DNA of 64,000 nt from Mesocentrotus franciscanus (taxonomy: Eukaryota; Echinodermata; Echinoidea; Camarodonta; Strongylocentrotidae). Positions 12,809-25,104 of this stretch are shown piece after piece; within the stretch, counting starts at the first letter, position 1; every line of letters starts with the position of its first letter. The notes beneath the pieces are model-generated. The model saw only the letters and a program-made list of their open reading frames with translations. It did no database searches and was not told where the DNA came from. The stretch covers positions 28,251,113 through 28,315,112 of the forward strand of contig CP137668.1 in assembly GCA_037976565.1 (NCBI GenBank), written 5' to 3'. The translations under genes were made by a program, and so were the position numbers.

Positions 12809-13153
12809 TTGGCCGGTCACCAGACGATCGAGTGTGTTATGATTGGCTTGGAAAGTGCTCTGGGTGGCTTGTTTGGTTGCCTTTTCATCCGGCCAAACAA
12901 GGATTCACCTAGAAAGCATGCTATGATGACACCCTGTGATCCATATCATATCATTTCAAGGCATAAGGGATCATCACCCATGGAACTAGCAGGTATCTGT
13001 GACCTTCTGGCTCTAAACCAGCACTTTCACTTCATGATGCATACTCTCTTGGTGTATATAGTGTGTAATCTCTACCTAACTGAGGGTGTATCACCTCAGT
13101 GGTACACAAAGGATGATGATCTTGATGTACCCTGGTTATTAGCAGCCTGCTGA
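12809..13153 (+). other. Unassigned 114-codon open frame, probably not a gene
   Basis: This is one of the longer frames outside simple repeats. It has mixed composition, with segments such as MIGLESALGGLFGCLF and TKDDDLDVPWLLAAC. I see no domain, no signal for splicing or start, and no match to a remembered family. The DNA contains several short inverted repeats (for example CTTGTTTGG/CCAAACAAG around 12866-12900 and ACTGAG/CTCAGT around 13078-13100). Repeat-like DNA follows directly, so a transposon fragment is as likely as a coding exon. Confidence 0.15.
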
Positions 13154-13227
13154 TTTGTCATTGCCTCGTATATAGTCTTTGCAAGTCTTGCGAGGAGGAC
13201 TGTCAGATCTCGAAAATAAACCCGGGT

Positions 13228-13329
13228 CGCCTTGTGATTTAGGCGATGGTGCAAACTGACCAATTATTCATTGGGCAACAATTTGTCTTCATTTGCCCAC
13301 ACTAGAGACATGTTTCAAATCACAAGGTG
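13228..13329. repeat. Inverted-repeat element
   Basis: CGCCTTGTGATTT (13228-13240) is matched by AAATCACAAGGTG (13317-13329) with one mismatch that is G:U compatible. A smaller inverted pair (TGGGCAA...TTGCCCA) lies inside. This is a nested stem-loop about 100 bases long. It may be a fragment of a foldback element. Only one copy was seen. Confidence 0.4.
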
Positions 13330-13625
13330 AACAAGGGGTCCTGTGACCTTAAATGGAGAGGTTTATCTATCTGTTATCTGTTAAGCACTTAGTGCATTCC
13401 AAGGAGCTTCCTTTGGCCTTTTGACCACTGGATTATAGCAGCACTGGCTATCTCAAATGTGTAGACCTTGAAGTGCTATATATATACCAATGTTTTAAAA
13501 ATATCTATTGCCATTAAAATTGGCTTGTTCAGTAATTGCTGATTTCTGAGAAATAGTACTTCACTTGACTTCTTCAAAAACATATGAAAACATACCTACA
13601 TATAATTCTTAATTTGTCCTTAGAC

Positions 13626-13736
13626 TAAGGGACAGCACCTTGTATCCTCTGGAAAAGGTGCTATGTAATCCAGTTATTATCATTATTATTTTATTTGTAT
13701 TATTATTAGTAGTAGTATTATTATTATAAATCTTTA
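13626..13736 (+). mobile_element. 3' tail of a SINE/LINE-like retroposon
   Basis: The sequence AAGGTGCTATGTAATCCAG is followed by TTATTATCATTATT and a run of ATT/AGT triplets. A tail ending in GCTATGTAAATCCAG plus (ATT)n is common to L2/CR1-type retroposons and their SINE partners in marine invertebrates. A related tail occurs on the other strand at 57846-57932. The 5' end of the element was not found, so this is a truncated copy. Confidence 0.45.
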
Positions 13737-14704
13737 GTATACAAAAAAGAGGTTCGAAACATTTGTATTTTTACTTGCAATGATCTTCACAAGAATTTCT
13801 TAACTATTTTTTTGCTTTGAAAATTAAAATTTTAAAGAGCAACCATAGAAATGATAAAGTAAAAGCTAATACAATCATTATTAGCACTCCCTTTTAGGTA
13901 CATGTATCAATTCGTGTGCCAAAGATGTGTCATCTTTAAACAAAAATATCATACTGTAATAATGTCCATCATATTCCCTCACATCATCCTTTTACTTTCA
14001 TCTTTCATCACCCACCCTGACAATGCTTGTACTTTTATCAAAAGAGAAGTCCGAGGTCAAATGCCTGTGCTAGAATTTAATTCTTGTGTTCCCCCAGCTG
14101 AGCTGTAAAGCGATTAAACCAGAGGCTTGCTGATTATGCTGATGAATAATTTGAACGTCAATGAGTACATTTTGCAGATCAAATGGCTGTTTTCTGATTT
14201 ATCTTGTCTCTTGACGACTACCCGGTGCTCATCCCATTAATGAGGGGACTGGAGTCGGATATGTCATCAGCGCCTTCATATCTGCATTTTTGCGCCACAG
14301 TTCGTCCCCACTGGATGACGGCATTCTTTTTCTTCCCCCCTCTGGATTCAGGCTTCCCCATCTTTGCCTCTCTTTCTCATTCCATTTGTAATCTCTGATC
14401 ACTTTGCCTTTTTTCTTTCTATTCATTTTTTATTATATCTCACCTGCACTTGATTGTGTGTACTTCCCAAGCCCTATTAAATACCCATAGTGTATTTTAG
14501 TTCCCCTTCACACCTCCCCCCCAATCTCTCTCATTCTATCTCTCATTCTCTCTCTGACTAAGCATTAAGCGTTGAGGCAAACTTAAACACAACTCTTGTT
14601 ATATTTAGCCTCTCCATTTATGGTCTGCCCCTTTTATTGCTTTATAAATTCATTTATTAAGTCCAAAAGCTTTATTTTATCCCACCTCGGTCTTATACAT
14701 TTTT

Positions 14705-14801
14705 CTCTTCCTATTCCACACCATCTTCCAAACCAGTTGGGTACCTTCTCTCTTCCTATTCCACACCATCTTCCAAACCAGTTGGGCACCTTCTCTCTTC
14801 C
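14705..14801 (+). repeat. 45-bp minisatellite, two copies
   Basis: Two copies of a 45-base unit (14705-14749 and 14750-14794) start CTCTTCCTATTCCACACC and differ at one base (GGGTACC against GGGCACC). The first bases of a third copy run to 14801. The period is a multiple of three, so both strands stay open across it and give repeated LPIPHHLPNQLGTFS. The surroundings are pyrimidine-rich and not convincingly coding. Confidence 0.9.
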
Positions 14802-14964
14802 TTTTCTCTCTCCTCCCCTCTCCTCCTTCTCGATCTCCTCTTCAGCTGAACCCACACAGACCAGGGTAATTGGCATTTTCCTCGTGACTAATGCTCCTGC
14901 AATCCTCTGTTGCACAGCCAGCCTCCAAGTTCAGTGCCAACAAGGAAGAATGCAGAGACCTCTC

Positions 14965-15090
14965 TGTGCCATCTTCCTAAATCTCTATCTCTGTCCCTCT
15001 CTCTTTATCTCTCTCTCTCTCTCGCTCTCTCTCTCTCTCTCCCTCCCTCCCTCCCTCTCTCTCTCAATCTCAATCTCCTATTCTCTATCG
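14965..15090 (+). repeat. Pyrimidine-rich (CT)n/(CCCT)n tract
   Basis: Runs of CTCTCT and CCCTCCCT dominate this stretch, with CAATCT interruptions toward its end. The Ser/Leu-rich open frames that cross it are low-complexity artefacts. Confidence 0.85.
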
Positions 15091-17590
15091 CTTACTCTAT
15101 TGTTAACCATTCTTCACAGATTTCTTTATGCATCTCACGAGCTGCATGCTGCTTTCTGACTTTTTACCTTACCATCTCCCTTTCTGTTTCCTTCTCTCTG
15201 TCTTTCTATAACACCCTGTCCCTCACTCTCTCTTACCATTGCTGACATCATCCCATCTGAACAGCTGTTTCTATGGGGTAGGAGTGTAATGTCAATTACA
15301 TGGCCCCTTGCCTGACTTGATGCCATGTTCACATTAGATTTAGAGTTGAAGTTCAAGTTTGATCAGAGACAATTAATTTTCAAACTTGGAGGCAAAAAAC
15401 AGTTTTTCGATATTATTTCATTTCCTACTGATTTTTCACCTCTTTGTATGTGTGTCATACAGCCCTGTCTTTACCAACTCTTTGGGAGGATCTTTTGGTT
15501 GCCAATTTACTCATTTTTTTCTTCATTTGCTGAAACAACACAGGCTGTAGCATTTTCTTTATTTGTGTCTTTTTAATAGGATCACTGACATCTGCTGAGG
15601 TCACAAAGAAATGTGAACAAAAATTATTGATTGGAAAGGGGCATACAATGTTACATATTATTGTTATATTATAAATCATCAATATGTACATAAATCTGAA
15701 GATAATACCAATATTTTGATAAGAAGAGTAAATATTTTCAAGGGATTCAATCACAAAATATGGTTTCTGTACTGCATGTTACACAACAGGCTTCAAAATT
15801 AATTTCAAGTATGAATGCTGATCAGCTCGCACAGCTCTATACTTTGGTGCGTTCCCCAACCCAGCCATATGATCTTGTGTGAAATATTTTAGAAGATTCC
15901 CACGTGGAGTCGAGTGGGAGAAGAAGGAGGTAGTTTTGGTGTCAAAACCGATTTGCACATGGCTGGACTGTCTCTACATGCACATACCAGAATTGCATCT
16001 TCACAGAAAGCAAGTATATGGATGCTATCTTCCCACAGATTGCTTGGGAATATCTTGGAGCAAACAGTAAAACTGTAGGAGAATTTGATTTATAAAGCTT
16101 TAATTAACCCCAATGTTGCTGCAAACTCCATTGCTTATTATTTTTGATGGATGGGATGAAAAAATATTTAAAGTGAAAGACAGGCAAACAAAAGAGAGCT
16201 CCAGTCCAATATGTGTTTATAAAAGTTCTGCCTGTATCGATAAGAAGTGTACTTTACCAGAAGTGTAGAATATTTTTTAGATAATTGAAACTTGGTGAAA
16301 GGATAGTGTCTTGGGTAATAAGGCAAACAGCAGTTTCAGTTTCAGTTGAGCATTCACTGCAAGCCTAAAAAGGGCCTGCATACCCGAAACGAGAATTGGT
16401 CATTTAAAAAGCCTGCTGCATCCTGCGTGCATGCCCATCTCGTTACCCGTCCCAAACAATCTACATGTGCTCTTTTCATTTCAAATCATAAATTGAGGAA
16501 TATGGGTCCCATTTAGATCAAGGAAACGAAATGCATCCCCGCAGTCAGACTGTTGCCATTTCTTGGCATTGGTAGGAAACTGGACACAGATATTGCAGCA
16601 CATGAGATGGGAAGGAGACTGGGTCAAGGAGCTAACATGAAAGGCAATGTCTGATCTCTCTTTCTCTCTCTCTCTATAGCATCCTCCTCTCTAAAATGCA
16701 CTCCCTATCACTCTGTCTCTCAATCGGGCTCAGTCATTTCTTTCAATTTATAGATATGGATTTTCAATTGGAAATTTGTGGCAGTACTGTTACAGAGAGT
16801 ACCCATTTCTGCCAGTACTCCATTTGGTATGCTAATTTAGCATGCACCGTCTTGGCTGTAATACCTGTTCTAGTTACCATCCATATTCTAGAAGATTGGG
16901 GTCGAAGGCACAATGAAGCGGACGTGAACTTTAAAGGTGCTTTTATCAAATTTGCGTCACAGCATGGTATATTTTCATTGAATCTGACATGCAGGATGAC
17001 TGACCTTAAGTCATATATTTGGTTGTTCCTAACATTTGAAGGCTTCATTCTTGCCTAAAATCTTTACGTCCCGTTAAAAAATCGTGTTTACTTGTATTTA
17101 AACTGTTATACTTCAGATCATGTACATATCCTATTTATCGACCACAGACGGTTAAGAAAATGAAAATGCCATTGCTTTACAAGACAAAAGCAAAGTCTAT
17201 GCATAGAACATCCAAGTTAGTGAGGAATGCTTAAAGAACTAGACTGGAGAGAGACAAGCAAACATTGAATTAGTATTACCTACTAATTCCACTGATGAAT
17301 TTTGATGAATGATTTCTATGAATGAATTCCATTCATTTTTTGCAATTAACAAAAAAAAATATTTGTGCTTCCTCTTGTTATAGGCAAAAAAAGGAAAAAA
17401 AGAGAAAATGAGTTATCAAGCTTGCGAACTGCGATGACCCTGGGACAGGAAGTTTGTGTAAAATCTCTCCATTCCAGGTTTATTTGATATGAGATGGAAT
17501 TCCCATATTTGGTGAGCAGGAGTCCAAAATAGTTGTGCCACGTGGGTGCTGAACTCTTTGTCCTTCTAGTATTGCAAGAGGTTAAATCTC
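15091..17590. other. Non-coding stretch, nothing recognised
   Basis: Contains a short CT run near 16655-16676. Open frames at 16696-17058 (+) and 16764-17048 (-) overlap on opposite strands, and neither shows a domain. I see no RNA gene. Confidence 0.45.
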
Positions 17591-17796
17591 ATCCTCTCAT
17601 CCTTTTTCTCTCTATCTCTGTCTCTTTCTCTTCCTCTCTTTTTGTCTTTCTCTCCCCTCTCTCCCTTTTTTCTCCACACCTTTTTCTCTCTTCCATATAT
17701 CTGCATTTCTGTGTGATGACCTTTCTATGCTACACTTTGTTGTCTCAGGATCAATTTGTTTCTCCTCATGGTGCCTTGCAAATATATCTCTGTACA

Positions 17797-17890
<94 letters not shown>
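17590..17890 (+). repeat. Long (CT)n tract
   Basis: A pyrimidine-rich lead from 17590 is followed by nearly pure (CT)n from about 17794 to 17888, with CTTT interruptions. All open frames here encode Ser/Leu (+) or Arg/Glu (-) repeats and should not be read as proteins. Confidence 0.92.
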
Positions 17891-20800
17891 ATTGTCACTC
17901 TCCCTGACATCATTGCTCTTCTTCACTCTCTCTGTCCCTGTTTGTGCCTCTCTTTCTCTTTTTCTTCTTCAGGTATGTCTGTCCAAATGCCATTCTCTGC
18001 ACTTACACTTTAAGCTTCTCTTATAAATACACTTTTGTTTTCTCTCTAGGAAGAGAGAGACGCGGATATTGTCCTCTGGTCATAAGACTTCCACACCCCA
18101 TTCTTTACTCCACTTCCTTGTACAATATGATTTTGATTTTTAAGAGCATTTTTTTTGAAAGAGCTTTTTTTGAAAGAGCTTTAAGAGTCATTAGAAGGCC
18201 ATAATTTGTTTAAAGATGCAGTTTTCTTCCATTCGCGCCTTCCATCCCTGGCTGTCTCTGCATTTTGCTTTATCTAAAACTTGCCTTCTGTATATATTTG
18301 TATTCTCTTCGGTTCCTCTCTCTTTCTGTCATCCTCTGTATGGATTCCATGCCTACATCCGAGATAATTTTGCACACTCTGAGACATATTTCCCTGGCTT
18401 AAGACGAAGCACAGCATGCAAGTTTGTGCTATAGGATGTAGGGCATTTGACCCAGTGTTTTTTATGAGATTTTTCAAAGAGAGAAAACACTGGTTATTGA
18501 GTTGCTGAAAAGTGAAGATTGAAAGAATCACTTTGGTGATTTCAATTTTCATTGCATAAAGCCAGTATGATGTGTATTTTCTTTCCTCTGAGTACCATAT
18601 TCCATCAACCATGTGTACTCAGTAACCCATGCACAAAATGTAATAGGAATATCTGATTTTGCATTTGAAATATTCATGCGAGTATATAGGGGTCTATATA
18701 TGTCTTTCAATTTATATCCCTTGGTGCAAAATATTGAATTTGTTAGAACGTTCTACCGAACCTTAAGAGTGATCGAATATGTATGCATGTGTGCAACTGA
18801 AGCTTTAAAGCCTCCCTCATGAAAATTCAATTGAGAAATGAAGGTTAATGGATACAGTGATACTAATGGTCAGCTGGAGAGCTTTGTGATGCTTGACATG
18901 ATGGACTGTCCGTGATCTCCAGGCAAACCTCACCATAATCTCTGTCCGATCCTCGGATAGCAATCCCAATAAATCATAACAACAAGAACCAATCCCTCTT
19001 TACACCCGTCTTCAATCCCCCTGAAAGTTTACATTCTGACCATTATGCTGCATCTGTTTACTTTCGCTGTAAACCGAGCCGCCTGAATCGAGACCAACAT
19101 CCATCCCATGTGCACGTCCTCATCCCCTGTTCATACCCTCCAGCCTGCAAGCAAGACAACCCCGACCCTCTCATGCTCTCCGTACAGGTCTCAGACTCTC
19201 CAAGAAATCCCCATCTCCCTGCTGTAATGCTGTGAGAGAAAAAAAGATTGTTGTCATCACTGTTGGCACCTCCCCATGTTTGGAGAGCAGCTTTGCATGG
19301 CCCTCGACCGTGAAATAATACCCAGCATCCCCAGTCGTTCGGTGCTGGCCGGCCTGGCGCTCGGCACGTTGTGTAAACCCGGTGCACAGGGACCGGGGCG
19401 CTGACAGTGGGCATCATTTTCATGGTCAACACACTGCTTAGAATGGATTTACCCCGCCATCTTAAGTCCCTCCTCTCTGTCTCTTGGTCTCTTGAAGATC
19501 AAACTGGAAGATAGATAACTGTGTTAAGTGTCTCTTCCACTCCCCCCCAATCTCTCAGTGATATCCACCAATGCCCTATACAACACATATTCAGTCTCTC
19601 CGTGATTATTGCGTACTACTATTTATCCATTTTTAAGTGATTTTTCTCATTGTCTCCTACTTTCTCAGTGTGGTTAGCTGCACAGTGAAGGAACCTTTTT
19701 TTTCTATGATACTACGTGTAGTACTGCTTAAGGTTAGAGTCAACCATGGGTATTCATGTTAGTCGATGCAAATAGACTTAAGAATGTCAAACTATTTACA
19801 CCAGATTATGTAATTGAATAAAATCTAATCAGCGGTTCTTCGAACCTTGATTGTCTCCTCAGAATGATGCTAGTTTTGCTTCAGAAACTAAACTTTAGCG
19901 TATAAATTGCAGTACTGTGCCGAGCAATGTCTTGAGAATTGTTGCACCTGCATCAATTGATAATCTAGAACAATGTTGTTTTGATGATATTCTCCCCAGT
20001 ATATTCACATCCATTGAGCCCGAAGCTATACACTTGGCTATATACGTCCCAAAATGAAATCAAACGAAGTACCCAAATCAAAGGGGATGTTGAATTTACT
20101 GGAAAAACATCAATTTTGCTCAAATGTAGGTTGCATCAGACCTTTTTTTTTCCTCTCTCCCTGTCTCTCCATTTTCATCACATTCTCTCTTTTCTATCCA
20201 CCTCACTATTTGCATCCCACTGGGTCTAAAATAAAGAGTCCTCGCGCCGTTTTTGAGGGTTCAAGTTAAGATCCCTGCCGGGCATGATTGTCTGGTCTCA
20301 TTTCATGTCCTTACTGAGTTGAACAAGTCAAAACATTATCATGAAGAAACAGGATATACGTCTCATTTTAGTTCTCCATATTCTTCTCTATTAAGAAAGA
20401 AAGGAATCTTGACAGAAAACATGTTCTCTTTCTTTGTGGCTCACTCCATTGTGGTGGTCTAGGTGTAGTATTATAATACTTGGCATTGTTTCAAATGTTA
20501 GATCCCTACTAAGAAATGCTTTAGAAGTGTTGGCATCCCCCAGAACAAAACATCATATTTCTCTTGTAAATACATTCTAGTTGCAAATGGATAATGTACA
20601 AGTCCCAACCAGTATTTAGAAAAGTATTTAGAATTTCATGAACGATGTATTAAAGTACCATACCTGATGTCTATATTGAAGCAATACGAGGTGATTTTCA
20701 TACCATAAGGACAGATAAAGTGCAGATATGAGTTATTGCACAGGAGTGATATATACATGTATGTATTTCCCATTAAGAAAGCAAATGTCGGATTTGCATT

Positions 20801-22013
20801 TAGTCAAAGCCCATCTTAGGTTTAAATGGCAACTTAAGTAAAACTTGACAGGCGTTGTCTAAGATGATGAGTTTTCCTAATGATAAAGAAAGTAGGTCAC
20901 CTAACCGTAACGACCTCCCACCTCTATCTTGCAAAAGTCTCATCTTAAAGTTTAGACATATCATCAACAGGGTATCATCCCCAGCTGAGACCATCGTCGT
21001 CATGCCGATGAAAGCTTAGATATGTTTCCCTTGCTCTCGCCTTGCTGCTAACCTTTTCGCTGATCCTCTTTTGCTACACTTTGGAAATCCCCCTGTCCTA
21101 TGGCAGATAGAAACAAATTCCGTCAGCAGCCAAATCATGTAAGAATAAGTCCAGTGATCTGGTGTTAATGATCGAGATGACGTACCCAGCGGTGAGAGGG
21201 ATAAAGGCACTGTAATTAGAGTATCAGGAATGTTATTATCCTCAAATTGGCAACAAGTAGAATTCAGCATTGACTAGAGGGGATGAAATTTACTAGACTT
21301 TCATCAATAGATATTAAGAAATTACTATAGAATTTAAAAACTGGTGAGAACATTTTTGAAATTTTACTAAAAGAAATGTCTGCAGATCTTCCACTTTCCC
21401 TTTTCTACAGTAGTTATTACTCGTATTATTATTGAACTATTTACTTACAAAAAATGAAATGTGAATTGCCCATAAGGTTATTGACCACTATATTGGTTCA
21501 CGTCATCATAAATGTCTTGGTCCAAGTGAATTGCAATGATTTATGAATGGTATTTTACCCTGTTTTAGAAATCAAGTCCACATACCTTTCCTTTTGTGAG
21601 CTTTTCAAAAGATGACAAATCTGCCCACTCTTCACAGACCTATTACAGTCGTCTCGCTGAATGAGAGGTACTTGTTCATATTTCGGCAGAGATATTCAAA
21701 TCAATCCAAGCCACTACAATATGTGCCATAAGTTTATTTGTCTTATAAATTTTGTTTAAAACCTGACTGTACAGTTCTGGTATTCTCATTTGTCTCTAAT
21801 AGAGGCATATAAGTTTTGTGCTTTGAGTTTTGTCATATTATTTCCTGTCCCTATTCTCTTTTGCAAATGTTTTTATTTCCCCCACTGTTCGTATTGTTCA
21901 AATTTTGTGGTAAGCTGATGCTTAGCCATTTTAACCTAGAACAGATGTCCTAGGGCATGTTTCCAAAATATTATTTTGATAAGGAATAGGCCTTTGAATA
22001 GCTCAGGGGCTTG
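17891..22013. other. Non-coding stretch with one higher-GC patch
   Basis: A direct repeat of TTTTTTTGAAAGAGC occurs at about 18150-18182. The patch 19070-19410 is richer in GC and contains CpG. It carries a 124-codon minus-strand frame with no recognisable domain and no splice sites I trust. It could be a conserved regulatory element. Nothing else stands out. Confidence 0.4.
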
Positions 22014-22156
22014 TTTCATAAAACTTGTTATCTATAACAAATGCTAAATTTCTATGACAAAATTGCTCTCAGCCAATCAGATGCCATGATTTCAGTAGCT
22101 TGTAACAGTAGCTTGTAACTTGTTATTGATATCAAGTTTTATGAAACAGGGCCCTG
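22014..22156 (-). mobile_element. MITE copy 1 with CAGGG...CCCTG termini
   Basis: Terminal inverted repeats of about 30 bases: CAGGGGCTTGTTTCATAAAAC at the left and, reversed, CAGGGCCCTGTTTCATAAAAC at the right, both continuing into TTGTTATC or TTGATATC. The 143-base element has no coding capacity. A second copy at 45348-45495 is inserted in the opposite orientation. The shared interior includes TGATTGGCTGAGAGCAA and TCATAGAAATTTAGCAT. Copy 1 carries a short internal duplication (CAGTAGCTTGTAA twice). Such a structure is expected of a non-autonomous DNA transposon. The superfamily is uncertain because no target duplication was clear. Confidence 0.8.
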
Positions 22157-25055
22157 TAAAGGATTAGATAATATATGACCATCAATCTTTATACCCTTAC
22201 TGTATGAGTGATATCTCTTGCACTGTGCAGTGTGTGTATGTGAACATCAACATGATAACTTTCTTAAGATTTGCCAGCAATAGGATCTGGTTCTACCCCT
22301 TATGCTCTCTACCCCTTCCCATTTCTACCCCTCTGACTCTTTACCCCTCTGCCTCTTTATTCCTTTTTCTCTTTAGACTTTACCCCTCTCCTGCCAGCTT
22401 TCCAACCCTCTCTGTCTCTCTATCTCACTCACTCACTACCTCCCTACCTCCTTTAGGGACATGTTGTAGTTCACAGACATTCTGGTACCCCAAGGGATCA
22501 TTAAAATTCTAATGGCCATGTTAACTTGAAGACCCCTCTCTTTATAGCCCTATATCATTTAAAAGCAAGCCATTACTGATACCCATCTATCTCACAAGCA
22601 ATCCAAAGTAACCTTTTAATATCCTTGTATATGTTTCCATCCTCTATTCTGGATGAAGGATATTGCAATTGTGACTTTAAAGTCTGTCTGAATTTGTTGT
22701 GCTCATCTAAGGGTAAAATTTCTCTGAGTTGCAAATGAAGTTTTACTCAGACTTTCCCAAAGATAGCAAAAGCATTTTGATGAGCGATTGATAATGACAA
22801 TGCCTCACCAATCGATTTTCATGCTTTTTAAAATATCTAGTATGGCATATAAGTACTGTAGTAAACAATCTCAATTCAATATCAATCAGTCGCCAGTAGG
22901 TGGGTGATATTGACGCAATAAATCTAGGTCCTGCCAATGACTTGTGACAAGCGATTCACAGTAAATCCATCTTGACCCATTTTTACGTTAATCACCAATT
23001 TGGCGTGATTGCCCAAATGACGCCGTTTACGTGGTCCACCCAGTAGTGACGGTAATGTGATACGAACATGGTGTCCGTTTAGATGAGGTTGTTTTCGTCT
23101 CCCTGGTTCATGTATCAAGTCCAGGGAAATATTACCTTGGCCTAGATGTCCAAAGCTTTTAAAAGCAATCCTGTCTTTCAGTTTGATGGGTCGTGGACCA
23201 GCTATTAACATATACATGCATGCCATTGTAATTAGCCATATTCCCTTTAAAGGGATTTGATGATCATACCTCCTGTATGGATTCCTGTGTCTAGAGATGG
23301 GCTTTAGAGGGACATACCCACTGCTTCGAATATCTTTGAATATACTTGCACCTCTAAATTTGTGTCAGTGGCAGTTGTGCACAACGTCTGTGAGGGATAC
23401 AACTCAATGTGTGAGCTACCCTGTAGGCATTATAAGTTAGAATGGGCATGTTCACATGCAATGTGATAGCATGCATGGTGAGATTGATGATTGGATCCAG
23501 TGTGAATATTCCTCCAAGATCTGATCAACAAGTCAAGAAAGATGGAAGATGATAGACAAATTAGATTAGGGGATCAAACTGTTATGCTCCTGTTAACACC
23601 ATTCCCAACACACACACGTTTAGCAGCATCACATCTAGCATGTTTGACAGTTATAATGATGCCTAATTTATGCAATTATGCAGTCGCTCCATCACCGTTA
23701 ACCACACGTGGGACTATGCAGGATTATTCTTTATACTCTTCATGCTTGGTGTTGATGCCGAGACCTTGAAGCTATAGTCACATGATCTGCACACCACTTC
23801 TCATCTAAAAGTGGATTGGGTGTAGAGTGTAACTGATTGAGTGTTAAGAAGAGGGTTAACGGTGATGAGGGTTCTGATGTACTTTCATAGAGGTGAAGAA
23901 TGGGGGAGCAAATTAAAGAGATTTTAAATAACCATTAACACAGATACATATATCATATTCTACATACTTGTTATCAGTGCATAAGTTGGTATTGAATTTA
24001 TTATTGATAGTTACATTTCCCTCTGATCATTCTTGTAACAGTGTATTTGCTCTTTATGTATTTACTCTTTTCTTTATAAATATACAGTTTGTTTGTTATT
24101 ACATGTAGACCACATTATTTCTGTTCCCCCACGCCACATAGTTGTCTTTGGTTATTTAGAAATATGGAATTATGAAATAGACATCCATTTTCAAGATGAA
24201 GAATTACAATGATCTTGCGAGACACAAATTTTTCTGCTAAATTTGATCATTCTCTTGAAGTACACAGTATACATGTTGGTGCAAAAAACACCATGAACTC
24301 AGCTCGGCAGTCTCGCAGTATTACAATATAATTATGATAATCCAATATTCTGATGATGAACGGCCTTGGAACTCATACCTTTTGTGACCCTCATTCCAAT
24401 TTTCTCTTGAATATAGATCTGAAACTTGGAGAGAGGGGGAATTGAGCACAAGGTATGTGATAAGACTTTCAAGGGAAACCTCATTTATTCTTCTTGACAT
24501 CCGACTCTAGGCTTGTCAATTCCAATTTCTAAAAATTCTTGTATTTAATATATCTCTCAAAAATGGCTAAAAACATGCAGGGGGTTGCCAATTTAGATGT
24601 ATTAGATATATTTTACATTTTTCTGCTTTGAAATCTTAAAAATTTATGTAGTGTACGATTAGAATGACTGAAATTATATTCGATATTCATATTTTCTGAA
24701 TTGATGATGTCTGATTTAGGCAAACAAGGATTGAATACTGAATGTTCACATAAAATATCAACATTCTAGTTATTTCAATACTTTTATTTTCTAGAAATGT
24801 AGAATAGCAATGTATTTCTGTATGTTGTTAAGTTTAAATTGGATTTCATATTGAGGCTGCACGAATGTAATTGCAAATCCTGTTTTCGAAAGGTGAAAAA
24901 TATTTTGTAGTTGATTGAAAGATTTAATTATCACAGGCCTATGTGCAATTAATCTGTGTGGGAGAAGCTATACGTCAAAACAAGAAACAATCTGTAAGCA
25001 TGACTGTTTTATAATACATTTATACATGCATGGGGGAGAGGTACATGTTTTTTTC
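22157..25055. other. Non-coding stretch with one unexplained minus-strand frame
   Basis: A 100-codon minus-strand frame at 22924-23226 lies in a CpG-containing patch and includes segments such as RIAFKSFGHLGQGNISLDLI and HVRITLPSLLGGPRKRRHLG. It shows no domain I recognise and no splice signals. It may be part of an old transposon or a conserved non-coding element. The rest is ordinary AT-rich sequence. Confidence 0.3.
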
Positions 25056-25064
25056 TACATGTAC

Positions 25065-25104
25065 GGGATGGGGGTGGGGGTATAGGAGGGACTAGGGGAG
25101 GGGG
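25065..25104 (+). other. Potential G-quadruplex
   Basis: The + strand carries G runs GGG, GGGGG, GGGGG, GGG, GGGG and GGGGG within 40 bases, with loops of 1-7 bases. This satisfies the usual G4 pattern several times over. It stands out in otherwise AT-rich sequence. No gene context is visible. Confidence 0.6.

Noticed and set aside
14596..15159. 187-codon + frame, the longest in the window
   Set aside because: It is carried by the 45-bp minisatellite and a CT tract, both free of stops by composition. No domain is visible.
17533..18026. Overlapping frames of 85-124 codons on both strands
   Set aside because: All lie in the 17.6-17.9 kb (CT)n tract.
19058..19432. 124-codon minus frame in a higher-GC patch
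   Set aside because: Mixed composition but no domain, no splice signals and no second supporting exon; kept only as a patch that may be regulatory.
22924..23226. 100-codon minus frame
   Set aside because: Mixed composition and some CpG, but no family recognised and no splice context. An old transposon piece is at least as likely.
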